Assembly: GCA_004151065.3 (NCBI GenBank) | Contig: NWUY0300040696.1 | Span: 15,050-28,500, forward strand | Direction: 5' to 3' | Source of the DNA: Larix sibirica | Taxonomy: Eukaryota; Streptophyta; Pinopsida; Pinales; Pinaceae | Length of the DNA: 13,451 nt | Shown: piece by piece, positions 1 through 8,159 of the stretch | Layout of the letters: every line of letters begins with the position of its first letter | Numbering within the stretch: position 1 is the first letter of the stretch | Notes under the pieces: model-generated | The model's database searches: none | What the model was told of the DNA's origin: nothing | The model's input: the letters and a program-made list of their open reading frames with translations, nothing else | Made by a program: the position numbers and the translations under genes

Positions 1-183
1 GCCACCTTATTTTTCTATTGTAAATATTTATTTAACCCCTCTTAATATATTTATGTCAATCTAATGTCCATTTGGGGTTTATTAGTCTCCTTATTCCAAA
101 TTTAATGTCTCCACCCAACCTAGGGAACTAGTAGATTGGTGGAATTTTCTCTTTTTGGAATTTATTTGAGTGGGGACATTACA
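1..183. mobile_element. LTR terminus, truncated by the window edge
   Basis: This AT-rich non-coding stretch ends in TGGGGACATTACA (171-183), a typical plant LTR terminus whose reverse complement begins TGTAATGTCCCC. The last 28 bases (156-183) recur with one mismatch at 1677-1704, so the boundary at 183 is supported by a second copy. The termini are inverted repeats and cannot give orientation. Read on the minus strand the piece resembles the start of an LTR; read on the plus strand it would be the end of a 5' LTR. I found neither a convincing primer binding site nor a polypurine tract next to it, so the strand is left open. Confidence 0.6.
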
Positions 184-201
184 CAAAAGCAGTGGATCAC
201 G

Positions 202-1675
202 ATGCAATACAAGCTCAATGAAGTGGAATTGGATGCAATTGTGGACGAATTCCCAGAAGAATCAAAAGTTCCAGTGAATGAGGATCATCTGTCGGACCCA
301 GAGGATGGGAAACCGACAGACATACCAAAATCCCAACAAGAAACAAAAGATTCAGACGATGAAGAGTATGGTGTGGATGAACAATCGCTCACCGCAACAA
401 ATGATGGAGCATCATCAGCCACTCTGAAGGATTCAGAGCTAGAGAAGAAACAACAAGAGGCAAGAAAAAACAATAGGATGGAGCGAGGTGAGTGGAGCAC
501 TACCTTCAGTCTCCCCGACGAAAAAATGAACAAGTTACTGGAGAAGATAAGGATTGTGGCGGAGGAGAAATGCGTGAAAGTCACACAACATGTGACTGAA
601 TATTTCCGTCAGGTATTGCAGCTACTACAGACGCTAAGCAATACAGTCATAAAAACAAGGCTACCACAAGGACAAGTGGGGTCAAGTACATCAAAGTTAA
701 GGAGGGTCAATGTGGATATCGACACTCAGTGGCGGATTGTGCAAATATTACCCAATGCAATCACGACAGGAGATGAATATTTGGATGCCGTGTTGCGAGG
801 GAGAGATTTGATCAATATAGACATGAACATGCTGCTGATGTTCATGCTACATCACAGTCACACCATAGTAAGCGAAGAGATCAATGATCATGAAGCTTCA
901 GTGCATGATCAAATGTCCAACTACAAGAGGCAGGTGCAAAGCATTGAAGCGTAGATTGAATGGTTCTGTGGAGAGAAAGAAGCAGTAATGAGTGAAAGGG
1001 CACATGCGGTAGATGACAAAAAAAGATTGGAACATGCGATTGCAATGGCATGTGAAGATGCACTAGAGATAGGCAAAGATATGCTTACGAAAGAAAAGGT
1101 ATTGAGGTTAGGTGCATTCATCGCAGACCTCTGAAAATAGAACGAGGAACTACAAACAAGGGCAGTACCAAGCACACTGCCAGAGAAAGTAGAGGGAAGG
1201 AAGAGTGCTATTGAGGAGGTAGTGATAGACAGAATTAGAGAAAGCAACTCAGAGCATCGTGAAATATGTGACACAATTTTGTGGAAGTCTTGTCCAAGGT
1301 GAGTAGTTGCACCAGCTAAATGTGCAACTCGGCGAGGTGGAAGCGCGACTAGAGTCACTGAGGGGATCGCTTAAGGCGATGCCCCTACTGGAACAAATGA
1401 CGAAAGCCACAAAATTGAAAGAGTTACAAAATCGTGTCAACAAGGCACGATCAAGGAAACAAAGAATAACGACACACTTGGATGAAATATAGATGAAAGC
1501 TGAGCGGCTGGCTGTTGAAGCGATGTCCAGAACAATGCATATTAAGGAAAATATGGAGAAGGCACAATAGATAAGTGGAATACTTTGCAAAAATGAAAGC
1601 AATGACCAAGGAAGCGGTCGAGCATATTAAGGAAACATACGACGAATTTAGAATGCAAGTGAATGCACCAACAAC
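202..1675 (+). pseudogene. Decayed coiled-coil reading frame inside an LTR element
   Basis: I do not recognise this protein. The first in-frame ATG (202) gives an open frame of 250 codons ending at TAG 952-954; the frame is also open upstream to 136 without an ATG. From the ATG, roughly residues 15-60 are rich in Asp, Glu, Ser and Pro. They are followed by a Lys/Glu/Gln-rich stretch and long amphipathic helices (around 105-155 and 215-250) of coiled-coil type. Beyond the stop the same frame carries helical sequence (955-1130), stops at about 1131 and 1138, and goes on to about 1290. The coding signal then moves to another frame (1307-1570, stops at 1490 and 1568) and to a third (1575-1675). 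That makes at least two frameshifts and several stops. No gag zinc knuckle, protease, reverse transcriptase or integrase motif is present. It starts within 20 bases of an LTR end. It could be an accessory ORF of a non-autonomous or Tat/Ogre-like element, or a captured host gene. Confidence 0.55.
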
Positions 1676-1676
1676 N
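1676..1676. other. Single N: probable assembly join
   Basis: This is the only ambiguous base noticed in the window. It sits exactly between the open third frame of the coiled-coil relic and a 28-bp copy of the LTR end seen at 156-183. The coincidence suggests a contig join that leaves out the rest of the element rather than one miscalled base. Confidence 0.6.
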
Positions 1677-1704
1677 TGGAATTTATTTGAATGGGGACAT
1701 TACA
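1677..1704. mobile_element. Second copy of the LTR terminus
   Basis: These 28 bases match 156-183 with one substitution (G to A at 1691) and end in GGGGACATTACA. Directly after, at about 1705, begins sequence homologous to copy C of the local 1-kb repeat (8163 onward). The position therefore marks the outer edge of the element inserted in copy A. The five bases after it (AATTC) correspond to AATCC in copy C. The word TACA is shared by LTR end and target, so the boundary is uncertain by a few bases. Confidence 0.6.
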
Positions 1705-2105
1705 AATTCAAAAGTTACTTTAGACATTTACACAAATAACACACATGAGCTAGTTAACACTCGTTACTACACTACTAGATTGCAGAAGTTAGATATTAAA
1801 TACATGAAATCATATGTTGGGATCTCAAATTAAATAGTTCACTATGTGGAGATGTAAATGCTAAAAACCATCTATAATTGTTTTAATCACTCAAATTTGG
1901 CAATACTCAATAAGAGCATAGCGTACCACAAAACCAAGGAACATAAACTCAAAAATCAAAGATTGGAGACCATGAACCCTTCATAATGTGCATTCCTATT
2001 GGGTGAGTTCTGACCAAAATTTCAACTTATCTTGCCAAACTAGCATGTTGAGTTGACTCACCAATATTTAACATACTTAGTAGGTTGCCTTATAGAGCAT
2101 TTTCT

Positions 2106-2214
2106 AAAAAATCTTTAGCTAACATAAATTAGAAATTTGTTAAAAATCTTTAGCTAACATAAATTAGAAATTTGTTAACAAAAATCTTTAGCTAACATAA
2201 ATTAGAAATTTGTT
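2106..2214. repeat. Triple tandem repeat, unit about 36 bp
   Basis: Three nearly identical units (2106-2141, 2142-2176, 2177-2214) share the core ATCTTTAGCTAACATAAATT. Copy C of the surrounding repeat has one diverged unit here (about 8558-8590). The expansion is therefore specific to copy A, and the near identity of its units makes it much younger than the A/C duplication. Confidence 0.9.
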
Positions 2215-2277
2215 ATTTTTAATACAAACCAATGAATGAATATAAAATATAACTGCAATATGTAGTCCAAGGTGACC

Positions 2278-2339
2278 TTTCACTAATATTATGATGTTAA
2301 TGTTGAAATTTCACTAATATTATCATGTTGATGTTGAAA
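2278..2339. repeat. Tandem duplication, unit 31 bp
   Basis: Two adjacent 31-bp units begin TTTCACTAATATTAT and end TGTTGAAA, with two mismatches. Copy C has a single diverged equivalent near 8650-8680. Confidence 0.85.
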
Positions 2340-2663
2340 ATAAAATTCCCATAAATGATCATAATATGGGAGCATATCATCATTTTCTAGTAAATATCAA
2401 ACATTATTCTACAAATCCTTGAAAAAGTTTATAGGTTGAACCCACATAACCTCTCAGGCATGACAAAGAGTAAGCATTATCTGAAACTCGGGCATACTAT
2501 AGTATATAAGACATTGCCATCTACATATGATAAATATTGTTAAAAGCGCCAATTCCCTACATAAGACATTCAAAGAAAAAGATTAATTAGCAAAATGGAT
2601 AGGAGTGAAGCAAAACAATGTTTCTCAAATGCATATATTGATATTCATGTCTACAAAAAGTGC

Positions 2664-2668
2664 ATCTA
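2664..2668. repeat. Target site duplication, left (ATCTA)
   Basis: ATCTA occurs directly before the TG of the solo LTR and again directly after its CA (3143-3147). The uninterrupted site, GCATCTAACAAC, is kept in copy B (7891 onward) and copy C (8985 onward). Confidence 0.85.
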
Positions 2669-2688
2669 TGATATAGAAAGAGGCTCAG

Positions 2689-2710
2689 GTGACCTCCCTA
2701 AGGAGGTCAC
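2689..2710. promoter_or_regulatory. Hairpin 1 in the solo LTR U3
   Basis: GTGACCTCC (2689-2697) and GGAGGTCAC (2702-2710) form a perfect 9-bp inverted repeat with a 4-base loop. A related element lies at 2763-2778, and both are followed by CACCC-like sequence. A paired protein-binding site is an inference. Confidence 0.6.
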
Positions 2711-2762
2711 ACCCCTCGCAATTGCCAAATATAGCCCAATTGACCAAGCAAACAACCTAGGA

Positions 2763-2778
2763 ATCCTCCAAGGAGGAT
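2763..2778. promoter_or_regulatory. Hairpin 2 in the solo LTR U3
   Basis: ATCCTCC (2763-2769) and GGAGGAT (2772-2778) form a perfect 7-bp inverted repeat around AA. The CCTCC/GGAGG core is shared with hairpin 1, about 70 bases upstream. Confidence 0.6.
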
Positions 2779-2960
2779 GCACCCATCTCACCAACATTTT
2801 CCAACACAATGATTTAGACACTAGAGGGCCTCTCCGTATTTACTATTTTTGTTTTAACTTGAATTTATTATGTGCATTCTTCTAGATGCATATTCCATCC
2901 CTTTGCAGAGTGAAGGAGTTATTTATTATTTTCTTCATCTTGTCTGGACCTTTTGTAATG

Positions 2961-2970
2961 CTATATAAAA
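2961..2970 (+). promoter_or_regulatory. TATA box of the solo LTR
   Basis: CTATATAAAA sits about 290 bases into the LTR and 170 bases before its end, a normal place for the U3/R transition. It is the clearest core-promoter motif in the window. Confidence 0.6.
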
Positions 2971-3142
2971 GCCAGTTGACCTCACGATAAAGTCAATCCA
3001 CTTTCTCCTAGGAACTATTTGTGCTCATATCTTTATCTTATGGATAAATGTTGGAATCATTTTCAAAGGTTATTCACTCAAAAGGTTTGTGCACTTCTCC
3101 TCTAACCTAGAGTTTTCATGGTCATAGGACATAATTACATCA

Positions 3143-3147
3143 ATCTA
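3143..3147. repeat. Target site duplication, right (ATCTA)
   Basis: This is the second copy of the 5-bp duplication flanking the solo LTR. Host repeat sequence resumes with AACAAC, as in copies B and C. Confidence 0.85.
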
Positions 3148-3249
3148 ACAACAATATTCAATGCAAACAACATCACAATGAAAAAATCAATACAAACAAG
3201 AAATAACCCGCTTGTGGAGAAAATCAAATGAGAACTATTTTTAATATCA
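3143..3249. repeat. 1-kb local repeat, copy A (right part)
   Basis: Homology to copies B (7893-8005) and C resumes right after the solo LTR, with ATGCAAACAACATCACAATG and GAACTATTTTTAATA as good anchors. It stops abruptly near 3249, before the TTGTTAGCTATGTA segment present in copy B. Copy A is therefore truncated there by another rearrangement or insertion. Confidence 0.75.
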
Positions 3250-4604
3250 AAACATTGCCACTTCATCTCATAAAAAAATAATGATTTTATTAATTTCTAA
3301 GTTACCTACTTGAGTGTTAGGGAGATGGAATCACCTATTTCATTAATTATTTAATTAACTATTATTCACCTCCACCTTGTCGTCACCCTAGAATTTTCTC
3401 TAATTTATTTTTCTACACATAAGTCAATTCCCTAAATTCATTAAAATAATATAGTCTTAAGTTGTCTCTTTTAAATGGGTAAATTTTAGGTTTAACTAAC
3501 ATAGTCCTGGGGTCACATGATGTTATATAGGTATAATCTTAAATCATTTGAAGGTATGAGATTCTTAGGGGACTAAGGACTTTGAACCCTTATTGTGTGC
3601 CCCCTCCCTTGAACATAACTATGAGGTAAGTGTCCTCCCATAACTAATAATCCTATAGATAGGTATGCCTAAAAAAATCTACTTGGTTCTCTTGAACCAT
3701 ACATATCCTACAAGAGAATCCATGCTTATATCTCAAGACTAGATAGGTGATCCTAACACCTCTACCCCTCCCATCATCGAAATAAGCCAAAATCATCATG
3801 GCTACATCCCATCTCCATATGATGGTTAATTGTTCATCCCTATGTCTCATGCATGGATGAACACACATCAAGTAGATCTAAATAAATATCCATGATCATG
3901 CCTCATAAACAAAATGATCAATAGAAAAAGTTACTCATCTTTGGGTTCATCTATCTAAATGCCATCTTGGAGTCTTCCTCATACATGTATGTACACTTGT
4001 ATCATTAAACCAAGTGGCCAATTGCCTACATATATTGTGTTCAGTGTGATCTCATACCAACATGCATAGCATTTTAAATATAGAGATTCAACTCCAAAAA
4101 GGTTCATCTAGCCTTGATATCCCTTATCTTGGGTCACAAGTCATTAACTCCTTCAACAAGTTTGATATGTGTTTGGCCAACCTATTACATCTCATATGTG
4201 CTTAACAACATTAGAAATTCTAGAATTGATTCATAACCATAGCAATATCACATGTTCATATTACAAAATCAAGACATAAACAACAATGTCGCGATCCAAA
4301 TCATAGACTAATTTCATTGCAACAACCACATGCCATACGTTATAATACATGCAAATCAAATCATTATTGTTATATGCATACCAAACCATTTTCTAATCAA
4401 GGAACCCAAGAAAGAGTCTCATATTTAGAAAAACAACATATATCCACATGTATAACACTATGTTCAAGATTCACAATCCTACTTAGAAATTATAACACAT
4501 ATCAATCTCCAAAGTCTCAAAATACAAAGTGGGTCACATTGACTACCATGGGTTGACCTCTAGCAAATGAACTAGATCAAGGTTGGGGAAAATGAGGCAT
4601 TACA
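3250..4604. mobile_element. Non-coding LTR-like stretch ending in ATTACA
   Basis: No coding sequence is recognised in these 1.35 kb; open frames on either strand are short and of low complexity. The right end, GAGGCATTACA (4594-4604), reads TGTAATGCCTC on the minus strand, a typical LTR start. The left edge coincides with the loss of repeat A homology (about 3250), and a TG at 3256 is a possible opposite end. I found no target duplication, no second LTR and no primer site, so an LTR about 1.35 kb long on the minus strand is only a hypothesis. The coding-like frame after 4606 extends open leftward past 4604, which leaves room for chance. Confidence 0.35.
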
Positions 4605-4605
4605 A

Positions 4606-5290
4606 AGAACAACATTCGTCAATTTTGAACTCCATAAGAAATTGCATCAAGTCAAACCTGACAAGCATGTAGTGGAGGCTTTCAAACCCGATGGACAAAG
4701 ACTAAAGCAAAGGTAGATGAGATCAATTCACTGGAGCAATATTTGTATCGACATGAAAAATAGATAGTATAGGAAGTATAAGAAGTTTCTGGCATGTAGT
4801 CCCATACATGTGTTGAGTTATTTGAATACTATGAAGGGGAAGACCGCCTATGCAAGAAAGAACCATCATTCAAAGTAGCCAAAAAATAAACATAATAGAT
4901 TGAGTCAAATACAAAATAGAGCTCACTATCAAAAGAAAAAGGAGGCAATAAATAAACTCAACTATGGGGCGGAAATATCGATTCTACTAAGTAGGGTCAA
5001 CTAAAGCTAGTTCGAGTGTAGGGTGCCCTATATGAAATCATAGTAAAATACAAATCCCTCTTGGAATAAAATTAAACCAAAAAGGACCTCAAGAAGTAAA
5101 TCAAGATAGTCCAAGAAGAACTAATAGAACACCATGTGATAAATCCATAATCAATAAAATTGTGATGGACAACATATGCATTGCAACCTCAATATTGAAA
5201 TTTAAGGCAATCCCAATAGCTTATACAACAACAAACACCTAACCTTAGGGAAGGACCTAGGTGACACAACTCAATAAAACTAAGCAGCAT
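4606..5290 (+). pseudogene. Heavily mutated coding relic, coiled-coil-like
   Basis: No family is recognised. A protein-like frame runs from about 4606 to 4710 (frame of 4600), then shifts by one frame near 4710 and stays in a single frame to about 5290. That second frame contains 19 stops by my count: 8 TAA, 8 TAG and 3 TGA. Between the stops the residues are Glu/Lys/Gln/Leu-rich and helical, for example KVDEINSLEQYLY near 4710 and a long helix near 5022-5140. A single frame maintained over nearly 600 bases with most stops TAA/TAG fits decay of Gln and Arg codons by C-to-T change in methylated DNA. It lies against an ATTACA terminus, like the relic at 202. It may be another copy or another part of a similar accessory ORF; no clear sequence identity between the two was seen. 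Confidence 0.45.
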
Positions 5291-5750
5291 AGCTAGGAGA
5301 CTATTGGGTGTTCTATGGTTGCATAGTGTTGTGTGTGAACACCCCTCTTTTGTAATTCACAATCATTATATTCTCAAGCAATGTAAATAATTATTGACTA
5401 AACTATGTCAACTAAGAGGATGCTTGACCTAGTCATCAAAGTTGACCGAATCAAGCAACCCTTAGTTATAAGTAGAGGTTGCTTATAAGAGGTTAGGTTA
5501 CTTCTTTTTTCTTATGTTGTATGATCTATGGACCAAAGAGAAATGATTATAGTGATTTCCATTCTCACGTTGAACCCTTGTACCATTTCTTATTCTAACC
5601 TAAGCACTTCTTCCTTTTCTATAGTAGGTATCCTTCCAGTACTTAGGGTTCCCTACTTAAATATTGTGCTCAATGGTGTTATGTGTGGTTTTCAACTAAG
5701 ACTTGATGACTAATTATATGTTAAAATATATCATGGATTGAATCATATAC
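5291..5750 (+). other. Non-coding, LTR- or leader-like sequence
   Basis: No gene is seen. The stretch has an 8-bp inverted repeat, GGGTGTTC (5306-5313) and GAACACCC (5337-5344), W-box-like TTGAC words near 5440, and TATA-like CTTATAAG words near 5470-5490. Such combinations occur in LTRs, but no boundaries or target duplication were found. The open frame at 5528-5713 has no recognisable protein features. Confidence 0.25.
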
Positions 5751-7699
5751 TTAACTAATGGTGTAATGAGCCAATCTAGCATTTGTAGTTTTGGTTCTAA
5801 AACATGATATATTGTTGGTTTTCTTAAGTTCTTTATGGTATTTTGCTATCACGTTAAGTTTGTTTATGTTATCACATGTGTGTTGCTTTATGTCATCATG
5901 TTTTGCATATGGATATACTCTCATAATACTTCAATATATGGCAGATACATCTAAACCGGTAACTTCTTAGAATGTTTAGCATTAATGGCATAGAGATTTT
6001 TTAAGTTAACTCACTTGATCAATATATTAGTTTGGTTGTAGTCTAGGTTGGTACTATTTTAGGCCCAAGAACAAATACCCAAGGAGACACAAACCATTCT
6101 ATGGTTTGATATTTTAGGCCAACAAAAAATACCAACGCCAAGGAAGATGAAGAACCATTTTACTATTTGTTACTTGACTATTGTAACAAAACCCTTAAAT
6201 TATTTGCTTGTTATTCTTGATATGTTATTGCTTGTTTTTTATTCTTGTTTTTATTATTATTTGGTTTTTTTATTTTAAATTCAACAAAACCCATAAAAGC
6301 ATTGTTCCATCACACATGAATTTTAAATCATGTTAGAACTCTTCTCATCCATGAAAAAATTATGTCAAATTCTTATCATATATATGATTGAAAATAATGT
6401 TTGTTTGTTACAATATTAGCTTACATAATTAAATGTCTTTTCATACACTCTTGTGAGCAGAAGAGGCATGCTTAAGGAGATTTGAGATGTTGTCATTGAT
6501 AGTTACAACAAGAGTTATAGGCAACTCAATCCTTGGTTAATAGTTGTTTCTTTTGTTCTTATGATAGCTAATCTAAATAATAATTGGCTTAACCATAATA
6601 AAGAAATGGTAACTATGTATTATATTTGTATGAGGGTTACACCATTCTTGTAAATTAGAACAATCACCCAACATTCACATTGTGAAAGTACAATGATTAT
6701 TGATGTAGAACAAAATCCCACAAATGAAATGCCATTGGAATAATAACTTGTACCAATGGCTTATTATCATATAGAGATGGGGAACAAAAGAATGAAACTA
6801 TGTCAGTGGTTATAAACAAACGATGATTTGATATGTATACTTGCTACAAACATGGAAATGATTTTTAACCCATCTTAGCTTTCCAAAAGTTATGTTTTAT
6901 TGTCATATTCCAATGTCCTCAATGCATTAGCAAATATCAATAATTTTGGAATGGAAGCACATGTTCAATATGAGAAATCGGTTTAATTGTATCCTAAAGG
7001 CATACTTTATTCTTTTCAAAAGCACACTTTGAGCTATCTTGTAAACACAAATTAGAGGCACCCAATTATAGGTGGTAAGTTATGAAATTAACTTGAAGTT
7101 TCTTGTGTAACCTAAAAATGAACATAGTATGCAAAGAAACCAATTTTTTAAGTAAAACAACTTGCAAAAGCTTAATAAATAAGTGTGGAGATTTCAATTA
7201 TAGAGATTCCATGTTCTAGATTTTAGGGAAGAATAATAATTATTTCACATCTTACTAGCCTTACCTATCCTATAGTGTTACGATACATGGTGATGGAGCA
7301 TTTTGTTAGAGACATAAAATACAAGAAAATCCAAGCATGATTTGACATTTCTATAACTACAAAGTTTATTCATTATTTTCCATTGTAATATGGTATTGAT
7401 TACAATGATTCAATGACATAATTACCATAATCTAAGACAACGGATTAGTTAGTTTTTTCATTACTTCCAAAGAACGATTTAGAAGGTGTTACTAACAATA
7501 TCAATAGGTTTGGTGAATGAACAATTATATCTGGCTAAGATGGCCCCAATGATCAAAGGGTAAATCACATATCTCAGTCTAACAGTTCAATTAGGTTTCA
7601 CTCATGTCGAAGCAAAAAAATAAAAATAATGATAGCTCATTCTATTAATTAGAACATGTTTCCTCCATCTCAAAGAAAAAAAATTCTAATCAATTTTTT
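5751..7699. other. AT-rich intergenic sequence, no gene recognised
   Basis: Both strands are broken by frequent stops and no protein motif was found. Two details stand out: an imperfect 55-bp duplication (6055-6165), and a short open stretch at about 6487-6654 whose translation is moderately protein-like after a possible intron acceptor (TTGTGAGCAG). Neither is enough to call a gene. Confidence 0.5.
6055..6165. repeat. Imperfect tandem duplication, unit about 55 bp
   Basis: TATTTTAGGCC occurs at 6055 and 6110. Each is followed by an ACAAA-ATACC-rich segment, CCAAGGA and ACCATT in the same order. The units are diverged and the end is approximate. Confidence 0.55.
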
Positions 7700-8050
7700 G
7701 ATAGTCTGATAGTCATTTGCTAGTAAATAAGACACTACCAACTACTCTTGATCAATACTAATAAAATCACCCATACCTTGTACAATAATTTCAAAAGAAA
7801 TATTAAATAGCAAGATCAATAGGAGTGGACATAACAATAGGTTTCTCATATGCATATATTGGTAGTGTGGATTCATTTCTACAAAAATGTGCATCTAACA
7901 ACCAAATTGGGTGCAAACACATCACAATGAAAAATTAAATCAATACAAATAAGAAATACCCCACTCGTGGAGGGAATCAAAAGATAACTATTTTTAATAG
8001 TAGAAGTAATATCTTGTTAGCTATGTAAAATAAAAAAAGAAATACTCTAG
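7700..8050. repeat. 1-kb local repeat, copy B (tail only)
   Basis: Matches the last third of copies A and C: TTTGCTAGTAAATA, ACACTACCAACTAC, ATGCATATATTGGTAGTGTGG, the intact GCATCTAACAAC site, and then AATAAGAAATACCCCACTCG. Sequence lying between the TAGTAAATA and ACTACCAACTA anchors in copies A and C is missing here. Upstream of about 7700 the homology is lost. Copy C starts about 110 bases further on, so B and C form a near-tandem pair. Confidence 0.7.
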
Positions 8051-8159
8051 AGTGGTATTACTATTAATCAATGATCAATGTAATTCAATGATTGTTGAAT
8101 GCATTAGGTATAGTAAATGAAAAGGGTGGATAACAAGATTTGCTAAATGCCAACGAAGG

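Larger units (their letters stand above)
1705..2668. repeat. 1-kb local repeat, copy A (left part)
   Basis: This non-coding sequence aligns collinearly with 8163-8991. Shared anchors include CATGAGCTAGTTA (1744-1756 and 8194-8206), an 18-bp identity at 1764-1781 and 8214-8231, and TGAGTTGACTCACCA (near 2050 and 8500). Copies differ by many substitutions and small indels, so the duplication is old. Copy A carries two expansions absent from copy C (2106-2214 and 2278-2339). Its left edge is cut by the LTR element ending at 1704, and its right part is displaced by the solo LTR. I see no coding capacity; the nature of the repeat is unknown. Confidence 0.75.
2669..3142 (+). mobile_element. Solo LTR, 474 bp, TG...CA
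   Basis: The segment starts TGAT and ends ATCA, is flanked by the 5-bp direct repeat ATCTA, and is missing from both homologous repeat copies, so both edges are fixed by comparison as well as by terminal motifs. It contains a TATA box (CTATATAAAA, 2961-2970), which places U3 on the left and gives plus orientation. Two short perfect inverted repeats lie in U3. There is no internal region or second LTR, so it is a solo LTR left by recombination between two LTRs. The superfamily cannot be told from the LTR alone. An open frame (2595-2885) that begins in the host repeat and crosses the left boundary is accidental. Confidence 0.88.

Noticed and set aside
193-205. TGGATCACGATGC as a possible primer binding site after the LTR end at 183
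   Set aside because: It starts with TGG but does not match a tRNA 3' end I recognise, and it lies nine bases from the LTR end.
285-584. Minus-strand open frame opposite the coiled-coil ORF
   Set aside because: Serine- and phenylalanine-rich complement of an acidic, lysine-rich coding strand; a shadow of the plus-strand frame.
2595-2885. Open frame of 96 codons on the plus strand
   Set aside because: It begins in repeat copy A and runs across the solo LTR boundary at 2669, so it joins two unrelated non-coding sequences.
3653-4556. Minus-strand frame at 3653-3871 and plus-strand frame at 4317-4556
   Set aside because: Short, without protein features, inside a stretch that looks like non-coding LTR-type sequence.
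5306-5344. 8-bp inverted repeat as a terminator or RNA gene stem
   Set aside because: The loop is 23 bases and no further pairing supports it; a stem of this size is expected by chance in a window this long.
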